Assembly (NCBI RefSeq): GCF_051414135.1
Contig: NZ_JBLKOA010000003.1
Span: 1 to 64,000, forward strand
DNA length: 64,000 nt
Direction: 5' to 3'
From: Halovenus halobia
GTDB lineage: Archaea > Halobacteriota > Halobacteria > Halobacteriales > Haloarculaceae
Position 1 is the stretch's first letter. The number at the start of each line of letters is the position of its first letter. Position numbers and translations under genes: made by a program. Under the pieces are notes generated by a model. That model was not told where the DNA came from. It saw only the letters and a list, made by a program, of their open reading frames with translations, and did no database searches. Below, piece after piece: positions 16,600 through 24,543 of this stretch.

Positions 16600-17222
16600 A
16601 TTTCGCTCGGCGGAACTGTCTCGTACAACAGTTCGTTCTCGCGGACAATTCTCTCCTCGGGGAGTCCGATTTCCGTAACTGCGCAGTTGTTGATGCTGTA
16701 TTGCTCGATAGCAGCCGGAATATCGAGGTCCTGGAGCATCGCGAGAACGACTGTAATCGGGCCGCCGTGAGTGACGACGAGCGTCGTGCCGTCAGCGTCT
16801 GCGGTCACGTCTGCCCACGCCGCGTAGACTCGTTCGTAGAGGTCGATGAGCGACTCGCCACCTTCGGGTTCGTCTTCGAGAGCGAGCAAGCCGTTGCTGT
16901 ACTCGAAGGCCGGGAATCGCCCCTCGAGGTCGCCCCACGTGAACCCCTGATAGACGCCGAGGCCGCGCTCACGCCACGCCTCGGTGAACTCCGGGTCGGG
17001 GTCGATACCAGCGTCGCGAATTCCAGCGGTCGTCTCACGTGTCCGAGTCGTGTCGGAGGCGACAATCCTGTCGATATCGTACTGCTCGGCGAGTTCGACG
17101 CCGAGTCGACGGGCCTGTTCGCGGCCGCGTTCGTTCAGTGGCGTCGGGGCCCAGCCCTGTAGCCGTCCTTCTCGGTTCCAGTCCGTTTCGCCGTGGCGCA
17201 CGAGGAGCGTCTCCGCTGTCAC
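16596..17222 (-). CDS. Histidine phosphatase (phosphoglycerate-mutase-like)
   Basis: LVRHGETDWNREGRLQGW near residue 6 carries the phosphorylated His and Arg of the branch-1 superfamily, and VVTHGGPI near 150 supplies the second catalytic His. The length of about 208 residues fits cofactor-independent small-molecule phosphatases such as CobC or GpmB relatives. GTG 17222 is chosen because the longer ATG frame adds residues without similarity to the family. It overlaps the larE stop by 4 bases in convergent orientation. Confidence 0.88.
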   Translation of the reverse strand: MTAETLLVRHGETDWNREGRLQGWAPTPLNERGREQARRLGVELAEQYDIDRIVASDTTRTRETTAGIRDAGIDPDPEFTEAWRERGLGVYQGFTWGDLEGRFPAFEYSNGLLALEDEPEGGESLIDLYERVYAAWADVTADADGTTLVVTHGGPITVVLAMLQDLDIPAAIEQYSINNCAVTEIGLPEERIVRENELLYETVPPSEI

Positions 17223-17304
17223 ACTCCAAGCGAGGGGCGGGAGCAATTTGACTCCTCTGGGTTCGAAGCGGACCACTCAAATGGTCGCTGTCCGAACAAG
17301 AGGT

Positions 17305-17547
17305 ATGACCGAGCCGCTCGTGATCGACGCCGGTGAACTGAGCGTCGAGGAGATTATGACGACACTGGAGGAGGGCCAGCGAGTCGTCGTTCGCACCGAG
17401 TTCCTCGGCTCCGAACACGAGGTAACACTGCGGTACAACGGCGGGATCTACTACTGTGATACGCCGGCGCGGTTGCACAAACACGAGTCTCCGGACGAGA
17501 TGCAGGCCTGTCTCCGCAACCAGGGGTACGGGACGACCGAGCAGTAA
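17305..17547 (+). CDS. Small conserved haloarchaeal protein
   Basis: The protein has 80 residues starting MTEPLVIDAGELSVEEIM. Alternating strands (GQRVVVRTEFLG, HEVTLRYNGGIYYCDTP) and a terminal helix suggest a compact alpha/beta fold. A Cys pair (YYCDTP and MQACLRNQG) and His-Lys-His are visible but do not form a standard metal site. The ATG at 17305 is favoured; an in-frame ATG at 17281 is possible. The function is unknown. Confidence 0.7.
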   Translation: MTEPLVIDAGELSVEEIMTTLEEGQRVVVRTEFLGSEHEVTLRYNGGIYYCDTPARLHKHESPDEMQACLRNQGYGTTEQ

Positions 17548-17596
17548 CAACAGGGCAACTGCGGGCTTTTATTCGCCACGAGATACAACGACTGGT

Positions 17597-17983
17597 ATGG
17601 CCAATGCCGACCCCTCGCCCGCGAAGTTTCGCGAACTGATGCTCGATGAAGAGCCGGAGCTGCGCGAGGTACTCGCCTGTGTGTTCAATATCCAGCACCA
17701 CGAAGCAAAGACCTACGAGACGTTGCTGTCGACACCGGGCAGCACCGTCGAGGAACTGGCGGCCGAACTCGACCGCGACCGGAGTAACGTCAACCGCTCG
17801 CTGTCGACGCTACGGGAGAAAGGACTCGCGACCCGCGAGCGACGACTGCTCGACGGCGGCGGCCACGTCTACCAGTACGCCCCGACGCCGCTGCCAGAGG
17901 CCCGAGAGTTGATGCACGAGACGCTCGACGCCTGGGCCGAGTATGTCCACGGTCGGATCGACGAGTTCGGCAACACGGAGTGA
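17597..17983 (+). CDS. Winged-helix transcriptional regulator
   Basis: The protein has 128 residues. A TrmB/MarR-like winged helix spans about residues 20-95, with LREVLACVFNIQHHEAKTYE, a recognition helix in ELDRDRSNVNRSLSTLREKG and a wing with RRLLDGGGHVYQYA. A helical C-terminus probably dimerises. A TATA-like TTTTATT at about 17566 lies near 28 nt before the ATG. The target genes are unknown. Confidence 0.8.
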   Translation: MANADPSPAKFRELMLDEEPELREVLACVFNIQHHEAKTYETLLSTPGSTVEELAAELDRDRSNVNRSLSTLREKGLATRERRLLDGGGHVYQYAPTPLPEARELMHETLDAWAEYVHGRIDEFGNTE

Positions 17984-18022
17984 GGAGTTGGGGGAGAGTA
18001 TGGAGGGTTGAATGTCGTATAG

Positions 18023-18379
18023 AACCAGAAAGCCCCCTCGCGCTCGCCCGGTTGCGACTCGCTGTCGTTCGAAAGAGCCGTCGGCTCTTTCGTGATGACG
18101 AGAGAGCAAAGCTCTCTCGAACCACGCGCCGTAGGTGCTTGCGTCGTCTCACCGGACCGAGCCCTCGGCCCCTTTCGATCCCGCCCGCGGTGGCCTGTGT
18201 CACGAGCCACAGGGTGGGACTGAAAGGGGCGAGGTTCTCGACGAAGGCGGACGAAGTAAGCACGCGACCGAGGGGAGCGCGCGTGGTTCGAGAGAGCGAA
18301 GCTCTCTCGTCATCCTGAAAATCTCCGATTTTCTGAGACAGCAAGTCCCCCGAGTCGAGAACCTCGGGGCTTTCTGGTT
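18023..18379. repeat. Foldback repeat element (element B)
   Basis: The 357-bp element is bounded by 14-bp perfect inverted termini: AACCAGAAAGCCCC at 18023-18036 and its complement at 18366-18379. Internally, 3-nt-loop hairpins lie at 18071-18091, 18099-18119, 18289-18309 and 18317-18333; the second and third are near mirror copies. A 61-bp core hairpin is at 18169-18229. The core is strongly similar to 40305-40365. There is no convincing reading frame. It occupies the space between the HTH regulator and the next gene. Confidence 0.85.
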
Positions 18380-18470
18380 GTTCCTCGTCGAGCCACCACG
18401 TACCACCGAACAGACTGGGACCACTCAGAGATGCCAAGACGTTTTACCTGCACTGGTCGTAAGTGAAATA

Positions 18471-19469
18471 GTGGCACAGCCGCTTCGATTCCGATTTTCG
18501 CCCCATGGCTGGAGCGACGGGCAGGTCCAGTCACAGATTCTCCAGCGCCTGCAGTCGAATATCGGTGCCGAGTCGGTCGGGCCGCGGTTCGATATCAACG
18601 GCTCGTGGCGGACTTATCGCTTCGAGATGGACAACGGGGACCTTGCGCTGTTTGCAACTGATGACAACGCATACTGGATGGGCAACACCGAGACCCCACA
18701 ACCGTTGTGGCGCACCGACAAAATCGACTGGGAGGAGGCACCCTATCCGGTTGCACGATGGGCACAGCGCGAACTGCTCGACACGCTGTACGAGCGCGAC
18801 CCGTGGCTGGAGTCCTATCCGTATCTCTCGTGGTTTTTCCTGCCGGTGTTCATGTCCAAAGACGGCCGCGGGTCGACGCAGGCGTTTTTCCGCAAACACG
18901 CCGCGGGCTTTCCGGAATCTGGCTGGCGAGAGGGAGTCACCTTCTTCGAGCGGTTCCTCGAGACTGGCGTCCTCGACGAGTACCGCTACACGATGGCGGG
19001 GAAACTCGGAACGAGCGTCGACGTCGACCATACCAGAATGGCCGCGGCGATGGCAGAGTTCATCGCCGCGAAACTGTTGACCGAGGCGGGCTACGGCATC
19101 GTCCCCGAAATCGAGGTAACGACCGGACACTCACTGGATTTCCGCGCTACGGATGGAGAGACGAACGTGCTCGTGGAGGTCACGCGGCCGGTCAACCCCG
19201 ACGACCGGCGGGCGGCGGCCGTCGAAGCCGTTCGGGAGACAGCAGCGACGAAAACCAGCGGCCAACTGGCCGAACACGGCGGCGGCGCAGTGCTGGTCGT
19301 CGACTGCTCGAATTTCCGACGCCAGCAGTGGGAAGAGGTGCTCGCCGAGCAACCCTCGGTCGGCCATCGGCCAGCAGTCGTCTATCGGGCACGTCCGTCG
19401 GGCCATATCGAGGGCTACAGTGAGGGACGCGTCCCGCTTGACCTCGACGCAGCGATGGGATTTGTGTGA
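18471..19469 (+). CDS. Conserved haloarchaeal protein with nuclease-like acidic residues
   Basis: The protein has 332 residues from GTG 18471, about 27 nt after a TTTTACC TATA-like box. Longer upstream frames would run through the foldback element and are rejected. The C-terminal third contains SLDFRATDG followed by NVLVEVTRP, a D-x(n)-ExT pattern like the core of PD-(D/E)xK folds, preceded by a helix and an IVPEIEV strand. I believe this is a haloarchaeal family of unknown function (possibly DUF5784); the nuclease link is inference. Confidence 0.7.
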   Translation: MAQPLRFRFSPHGWSDGQVQSQILQRLQSNIGAESVGPRFDINGSWRTYRFEMDNGDLALFATDDNAYWMGNTETPQPLWRTDKIDWEEAPYPVARWAQRELLDTLYERDPWLESYPYLSWFFLPVFMSKDGRGSTQAFFRKHAAGFPESGWREGVTFFERFLETGVLDEYRYTMAGKLGTSVDVDHTRMAAAMAEFIAAKLLTEAGYGIVPEIEVTTGHSLDFRATDGETNVLVEVTRPVNPDDRRAAAVEAVRETAATKTSGQLAEHGGGAVLVVDCSNFRRQQWEEVLAEQPSVGHRPAVVYRARPSGHIEGYSEGRVPLDLDAAMGFV

Positions 19470-19519
19470 CTAACGGGTAAACGAGACCGAAAAGAAGTAC
19501 GCTGGCCCAAGACTGTAAC

Positions 19520-19801
19520 TCACCGCGGAATGTACGGATTCAGCACCGCGGTGAGGCGAGCGGCCCACCCGAAGAAGTGGTCGATGAGTCGCCGGTCCGT
19601 CCGGGTTGCAGACGTTCGCGTCTGGAACTGCTCGCCCCCACAGTCCCCACACTCAGTGCGAAACGTCTGCGAAACAGCGCCGCAATCGAGACAAACGTAC
19701 TGGCGGCTTCCGTGGTCGGCTGGCTGGCCGCCATCCGTGGTTGGTTGGGTCTGATTCTGTGTCGTCTGTCCACGTTGTCGTGGAACGGTCTGGTCCACCA
19801 T
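19520..19801 (-). CDS. Small zinc-ribbon protein
   Basis: The protein has 93 residues. The N-terminal 30 are Gln/Thr-rich and probably disordered. A zinc ribbon follows (CLDCGAVSQTFRTECGDCGG, CxxC-x9-CxxC) and then a short basic C-terminus with a hydrophobic FFGWAARLTAVLNP patch. A nucleic-acid or protein adaptor role is possible. It is convergent with the preceding gene. Confidence 0.65.
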   Translation of the reverse strand: MVDQTVPRQRGQTTQNQTQPTTDGGQPADHGSRQYVCLDCGAVSQTFRTECGDCGGEQFQTRTSATRTDRRLIDHFFGWAARLTAVLNPYIPR

Positions 19802-20021
19802 CGGTAATCCCTCTCACCAACGGGTTGTGACGCGCGTGGCGGATGCGGTGCGCACCGTCCCCCCAGAGTATCGGTGCGACCGCTCCCAGGCGACAGGCAC
19901 GTGCGTGTCGTCGATCCCCGTCGGCACCGATTGGTTTCTGAGCTAACATAATGAATGTTGAGCATGAAAGTTCAGGCAATTTATTATTCACCGTGAATTG
20001 GACGACGAGCGAACCACTGTA

Positions 20022-20027
20022 GGAGGT
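20022..20027 (+). promoter_or_regulatory. Shine-Dalgarno-like GGAGGT before the thiolase gene
   Basis: GGAGGT lies 14 nt before an ATG at 20042 and 41 nt before the ATG at 20069. A TATA-like TTTATTATT at about 19979-19987 precedes it. This suggests a leadered transcript, unlike most genes here, and leaves open a start at 20042. Confidence 0.4.
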
Positions 20028-20068
20028 TGGCCCGCGAAGTTATGTGCCGTGTCGAACAACACGACCAC

Positions 20069-21241
20069 ATGCGAGACGTATATCTTGTCGGGGCGGGACA
20101 GACACCGTTTGGGTCCTTCCCTGACCGGAGTTACCGTGACCTCTTCGCAGAGGCGTATCACAGCGCAATCGATAGCGTCGACCGAGCACCAGACCCCGAC
20201 GATATCGACGAGGCCGTCGTCGGGTCACTCGGCGTCGGCGGTCGGCAACTCGGACTCTCCGGACCGGCAGTGACCGAGCATGTCGGACTGCACAACGTGA
20301 CCTGCTCGCGCATCGAGAACGCGTGTGCTGCTGGCGGTTTCGCCGTTCGGCAGGCAGTGCAGGCAGTCAAGAGTGGAATGGCCGATGTCGTCGTCGCCGG
20401 TGGGTACGAGGTGATGACCGACATGTCCAGCGACGCCACAAAGTACTGGCTTGGGGTCAGCGGCGAGACGGAGTGGGAGCGCTTGACTGGGACGACCTTC
20501 GCCGGCGTCTACGCCCAGATGGCAAGTGCATACCTCGACGAATACGAGGCAACGACGGAGGACCTGTCGCGGGTGGCGGTGAAGAACCACGGCAACGGCG
20601 CGAAGAACCCGAAAGCACATCTTGGTTTTTCGTGCTCACTCGATGACGCCGTGAACGCGCCGGATGTGGCCGCGCCGCTGAACCTCTATCACTGCTGTCC
20701 AACCTCCGACGGCGCGGCGGTGGCGCTGTTTGTCAGCGAGGACGTCGTCGACCAGTACAGCGACGAGCGGATTCGCGTTGCTGGCTCGGGGGGCGCCAGC
20801 GACCACGTCGGCCTCGCAGAGCGAGACAGCTACACCTCACTGTCGGCGACGAAAACCGCCGCTGAATCTGCCTACGACGAGGCTGGCGTCGGCCCAGATG
20901 AACTGGATTTCGCTGAAGTCCACGACTGTTTCGCTATCGCCGAACTGCTCGCCTACGAGGACCTTGGCTTTTGCGAGGAGGGCCAAGCCCACACCCTGCT
21001 GCGGGACGGCAAAACCGACCCGGACGGAGAACTCCCGGTGAACACCTCCGGCGGGCTGAAATCGAAGGGTCACCCAATCGGCGCGACGGGAACCGGGCAG
21101 GTGGTCGAAATCTTCGACCAACTCACCGGCAACGCGGGCGAGCGCCAGCTTGACGAGCCAACTCGCGGGCTCGCACACAACGTCGGTGGCTCCGGCGGGG
21201 CAACAGCTATCCACATCTTCGAGCAGGAGGTGGGACAATGA
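20069..21241 (+). CDS. Thiolase (acetyl-CoA acetyltransferase / SCP2-type)
   Basis: The protein has 390 residues. The nucleophile Cys is in ENACAAGG near residue 85, and the catalytic His lies in GGLKSKGHPIGATG near 332. CFAIAE with a conserved His (EVHDCF, near 288) completes the thiolase set. It would condense or cleave acyl-CoAs. The stop overlaps the start of the next gene (ATGA), implying coupled translation and a complex with the DUF35-containing partner, as seen in archaeal thiolase assemblies. Confidence 0.9.
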   Translation: MRDVYLVGAGQTPFGSFPDRSYRDLFAEAYHSAIDSVDRAPDPDDIDEAVVGSLGVGGRQLGLSGPAVTEHVGLHNVTCSRIENACAAGGFAVRQAVQAVKSGMADVVVAGGYEVMTDMSSDATKYWLGVSGETEWERLTGTTFAGVYAQMASAYLDEYEATTEDLSRVAVKNHGNGAKNPKAHLGFSCSLDDAVNAPDVAAPLNLYHCCPTSDGAAVALFVSEDVVDQYSDERIRVAGSGGASDHVGLAERDSYTSLSATKTAAESAYDEAGVGPDELDFAEVHDCFAIAELLAYEDLGFCEEGQAHTLLRDGKTDPDGELPVNTSGGLKSKGHPIGATGTGQVVEIFDQLTGNAGERQLDEPTRGLAHNVGGSGGATAIHIFEQEVGQ

Positions 21242-22647
21242 CCGCAATCGAGCAGTTGGGGACCTACGTTCCGCGGTTCGCCCTCTCAGCGGAGGCAGTC
21301 GAGGAAGCGTGGGGCCAGTTCCACGGCGCCGGCATCGAGCAGACAGCAGTGCCGGGCGGCGACGAGGACACGCTGACGATGTCCTACGAGGCCGCGGCAG
21401 TTGCACTCGAAGCGAGCGAGCGAACACAAAGTGAAATCGACCGTCTGGTTGTCGCGACGACGACACCCCCGCTGGAGGAGGAGGCAATGGGCTCGCGCCT
21501 GCAGAGTATGCTCGGACTCGAAACAGACATCCGGTCCCGACAGCTCACGGGGAGCACGCGGGCCGGCGTCGAGGCGGTGTTGACCGCGGCAGAAGCGCCC
21601 GGGACGGCACTGGTCGTCGCCAGCGACAGTCCACGCGGTGCGCCCGATAGCGAGTACGAACAGGCCGGCGGTGCCGGTGCTGTCGCGGCCATCGTTGGCG
21701 ACGAAGACGGTGGCGAAATCACCGACCACGCAGCACGAGTCGACGCCGTTCCGGGCACGCGCTTTCGCCCCGCTGGCTCGGACGAGACAGATGGTCTCGG
21801 CATCGCCACCTACGACAGAAATGCCTACACCTCGGCAGTCGGTGCTGTGGGCCCCAAACTGAGCGTCGAGGACGTAGACGCAGTTGCGCTCCAGGCGCCG
21901 AACGGGAAACTCCCCTACCGCGCGGCCGGAGCGCTCGGTGTCGACACTGAAACTATCGCCGCCGGAACGAACGTCTCCGAAATTGGTGATACTGGTGCAG
22001 CCAGCCCGTTGTTTGGACTAGCGACGGCCGCCAACAGTGGGGCAGCGTCGGCGCTGCTAATCGGCTACGGCTCTGGTGACGCCACTGCACTCGCAATTGA
22101 GGGGTCGATTCCAGTTGCGAGTGCCGTCGAGGGAATCGTCCCCGGCGAGCGTCGGTCACTCAGCTACGGTGAATACCTGCGGATGCGCGGCGAGATTACG
22201 ACCGGCGAACCTGAAGGTGGCGGTGCGTACGTCAGCGTTCCCAGTTGGAAGCGCACCATGCCCCAGCGCCACCGGTTGGTCGCCGGGGTCTGCACCGAGT
22301 GTGACGCGCTTACCTTCCCGCCGGAAGGCGTCTGTACCGAGTGTGGTACCTTCGAGTCCTTCGACCACGTCGAGTTGCCGGGGACGGGAACTGTCGAGGC
22401 AGCCACGGGAATCGGTGCTGGCGGCGCACCACCAGAATTCGTCGAACAGCAGGCCAAAAGCGGCGCGTACACGAGCGCCGTCGTCGCGCTGGACGGCCCC
22501 CACGGCGAGACGGTATCGGTTCCGGTGCAGGTGCTCGGCGACGACGAAGTTGGCATCGGTGACCGAGTCACGGCCACGATTCGGCGTGTCTACACGCAGG
22601 AAGACGTGATTCGCTACGGCTTCAAGATGCGCTCGCTGGCGGAGTGA
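21238..22647 (+). CDS. HMG-CoA-synthase-like domain fused to a DUF35 Zn-ribbon/OB domain
   Basis: The protein has 469 residues. About residues 1-330 follow the thiolase-fold 3-ketoacyl/HMG-CoA synthase pattern (EQLGTYVPRFALSAEAVEEA, later YGEYLRMRG). The expected catalytic ACxAGT position reads STRAGV, and the expected His before PNGK reads LQAPNGK, so two catalytic residues look lost. Residues about 345-469 are a DUF35 module with CTEC-x12-CTEC and an acyl-CoA-binding OB fold. It overlaps the thiolase gene by 4 nt. I infer a structural or substrate-channel partner of the thiolase. Confidence 0.82.
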   Translation: MTAIEQLGTYVPRFALSAEAVEEAWGQFHGAGIEQTAVPGGDEDTLTMSYEAAAVALEASERTQSEIDRLVVATTTPPLEEEAMGSRLQSMLGLETDIRSRQLTGSTRAGVEAVLTAAEAPGTALVVASDSPRGAPDSEYEQAGGAGAVAAIVGDEDGGEITDHAARVDAVPGTRFRPAGSDETDGLGIATYDRNAYTSAVGAVGPKLSVEDVDAVALQAPNGKLPYRAAGALGVDTETIAAGTNVSEIGDTGAASPLFGLATAANSGAASALLIGYGSGDATALAIEGSIPVASAVEGIVPGERRSLSYGEYLRMRGEITTGEPEGGGAYVSVPSWKRTMPQRHRLVAGVCTECDALTFPPEGVCTECGTFESFDHVELPGTGTVEAATGIGAGGAPPEFVEQQAKSGAYTSAVVALDGPHGETVSVPVQVLGDDEVGIGDRVTATIRRVYTQEDVIRYGFKMRSLAE

Positions 22648-22687
22648 GTGCGGTCAACATTGTGCGACAATTCCCTGTTGGGACTAA

Positions 22688-23992
22688 TCACGTGCCGTCG
22701 TAGGCACCCTGTTTCTCGTACTGTGCACGCTGGCGGACAACCTCGGGCGTGCGACAGCGCCCGGGTTCGCCGGTCGCCTGTGGTACCGTGCAGTTGTTAC
22801 AGCTCCCACAGAGCGCCCGCTCGCCGCGGAGCAGGCGCGCGGGCAGTCGCGGCTCAGCGTAGAACGGCCGGCCGATGCCAACCATATCAGTAGCCCCGCC
22901 GTCGAGTAGCTCCTCACAGTGCTCGCGCTCACGGAGGCCACCCTCACAGAGCACCGGCACGTCGACAGCCTCGCGGACTGCCCGGCAAAAGTCGGCGTTC
23001 CAGCCCGGTTCCGCTGGGAACTGCCGGGCTTGCAGGCGGTTGAGGAGTGACACCGCTCGCGCCCGGAAACGGCCGCCAAAGACCGCCTCGTAAGCCGAAC
23101 TGAGGTCGTCCGCCGACCACGCCCGGTCGGGGTAAGCGCCACGGATCAGGCTCGCGTCCCAGTAGACAGAGCACTCGACGGGGACGAGGGCGTCGTAGCC
23201 CGCCTCGGCGAGCCGTGCGGCGATGTGGACGCCGTCCTCGCGGGTGAGGTGGCGGCGAACAAACGGCGGCGCAGCAGTCTCGGCAGGAACCTTGGTGACG
23301 AGCGGGATGTCGCCGGCGTGCTCGCGGACGGCGTCGCGGATTGCGAGCAGGAAGCGGACGCCGTCGGCGAACTCGTCGTCGCGGTCGTTGTAGTACGGCG
23401 AGAGAAACTGCTGGATGATGCCCATATTCGCACCGGAGAGGTGGATGCCATCGTAGCCAGCGTCGGCGGCGTAGCCCGCTGCCCGGCCAAAGGACTCGGC
23501 GAGTTCTCTGACTTCGCTCGTCGAGAGTACGTCAGCGTCGACGTTGATCAGCCCTGCTCGGTCCGCGGCGCGCAGTTGCCACGGTGGCTTGGAGACGGCC
23601 AGTTGTCCCTCCCCGGGATGCTGCTCGCGGTACTCACTGTGCCACAGACTCAGACTCCGAAGGCCGCCGTGGGCAAGTTGGATGAAAATTCGTGAGTCGT
23701 GCTCGTGAATCCGGTCAGTCAGTGCAGAGAGTTGGTCGACAAACTCCGGGTTGTGGACCCGCGTCATGTTTGGCGCGGCACAGCCTCCGTCTTCGGTGAC
23801 GATACTCGCGCCCTGAAAGATGAGTCCCGCACCTGCCTCGGCGGCCGGTTCGAGTTCGTCGATATAGGTCTCGACAGCGCCCGGTCCATTGCCCGCACAT
23901 TCGAGCAGTGGCGCGCGGTACAGGCGGTTTGGGACCGTTAGGCCACCAATTTCGAGCGAATCTGTGAGTGTGGTAGTCGAGTCTCCCTGCAT
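22688..23992 (-). CDS. NADH:flavin oxidoreductase (old yellow enzyme family) with Fe-S-type cysteines
   Basis: The protein has 434 residues from ATG 23992 (an in-frame GTG at 24001 is rejected). It is a TIM-barrel flavoprotein: LTVPNRLYRAPLLE at the start, IQLAHGGLRS, GYDGIHLSGANMGIIQQFLS with DRDDEFADG, and the C-terminal FMN site VDVPVLCEGGLRE and GIGRPFYAEP. The tail CGSCNNC with a further Cys 11 residues on matches the [4Fe-4S] ligands of 2,4-dienoyl-CoA reductase-like members. Its proximity to acyl-CoA genes suggests enoyl-type reduction. Confidence 0.87.
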   Translation of the reverse strand: MQGDSTTTLTDSLEIGGLTVPNRLYRAPLLECAGNGPGAVETYIDELEPAAEAGAGLIFQGASIVTEDGGCAAPNMTRVHNPEFVDQLSALTDRIHEHDSRIFIQLAHGGLRSLSLWHSEYREQHPGEGQLAVSKPPWQLRAADRAGLINVDADVLSTSEVRELAESFGRAAGYAADAGYDGIHLSGANMGIIQQFLSPYYNDRDDEFADGVRFLLAIRDAVREHAGDIPLVTKVPAETAAPPFVRRHLTREDGVHIAARLAEAGYDALVPVECSVYWDASLIRGAYPDRAWSADDLSSAYEAVFGGRFRARAVSLLNRLQARQFPAEPGWNADFCRAVREAVDVPVLCEGGLREREHCEELLDGGATDMVGIGRPFYAEPRLPARLLRGERALCGSCNNCTVPQATGEPGRCRTPEVVRQRAQYEKQGAYDGT

Positions 23993-23997
23993 AGCAA

Positions 23998-24543
23998 TCA
24001 CCGTTCGACAACGAGCAGGGTGACCCGTTCGCGAACCACGTCGCTGATTGTGCCGTCAGTCGCGTCGAGTTCCCGGTCAGTGATGTCGAAAAACGACTGG
24101 AGTTGGTCATCGTTGGTCGAGTCCAGCGTCGAGTGGGCGTCGAGGTCGTCTGCCAGCGCCGCTGCAGCCTCGGTCTCTGCCGGCGTCGCGGGGCGCTCGC
24201 TCGTTCCCACGGGGTCGTCGCAGTCGTCGTGGGCGTCGGTGTCGACGACGACAGCCGCGACCGGACACTCGCCAGGAGAGACGCCCATCTCCAGTGCCTG
24301 ATTGATCTGGCGTCGGCCCGCAGCGTACAGCAGAATCTCCACACCGGGGTCGTCAGCGATAGTCGTGTTGCGGTCGAGTGCCCGGACGGCGTGGTCGACC
24401 GCGCGGCGCAAATGTGCGGCGTCGGCGACGTAGCGAGCGTCGAATGCCTGCAGGGTCACGCCGTGGCGTTCGCCAATCGCTGTGAGTCGGTCGAGAAAGC
24501 CATCGAGGTCGTCAATGTTTGCGGTACCTTCGACAATCTCCAT
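23998..24543 (-). CDS. cgi121: KEOPS complex subunit Cgi121
   Basis: The protein has 181 residues. The N-terminal half has the Cgi121/TPRKB pattern (ILLYAAGRRQINQALEMGVS near 80-100), and the C-terminal half is an acidic haloarchaeal extension. KEOPS makes the t6A modification of ANN-decoding tRNAs. The gene overlaps the stop of hel308 by one base, an arrangement I recall in other haloarchaea. The match is by pattern only, and the fold should be confirmed. Confidence 0.75.
   Translation of the reverse strand: MEIVEGTANIDDLDGFLDRLTAIGERHGVTLQAFDARYVADAAHLRRAVDHAVRALDRNTTIADDPGVEILLYAAGRRQINQALEMGVSPGECPVAAVVVDTDAHDDCDDPVGTSERPATPAETEAAAALADDLDAHSTLDSTNDDQLQSFFDITDRELDATDGTISDVVRERVTLLVVER

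Noticed and set aside
18169..18229. CRISPR-like repeat with a GGGACTGAAA motif
   Set aside because: There is only one hairpin per site, with no regularly spaced repeats and spacers and no cas genes.
18135..18470. N-terminal extension of the conserved protein at 18471
   Set aside because: It runs through foldback element B and has no similarity; a TATA-like box sits before GTG 18471.
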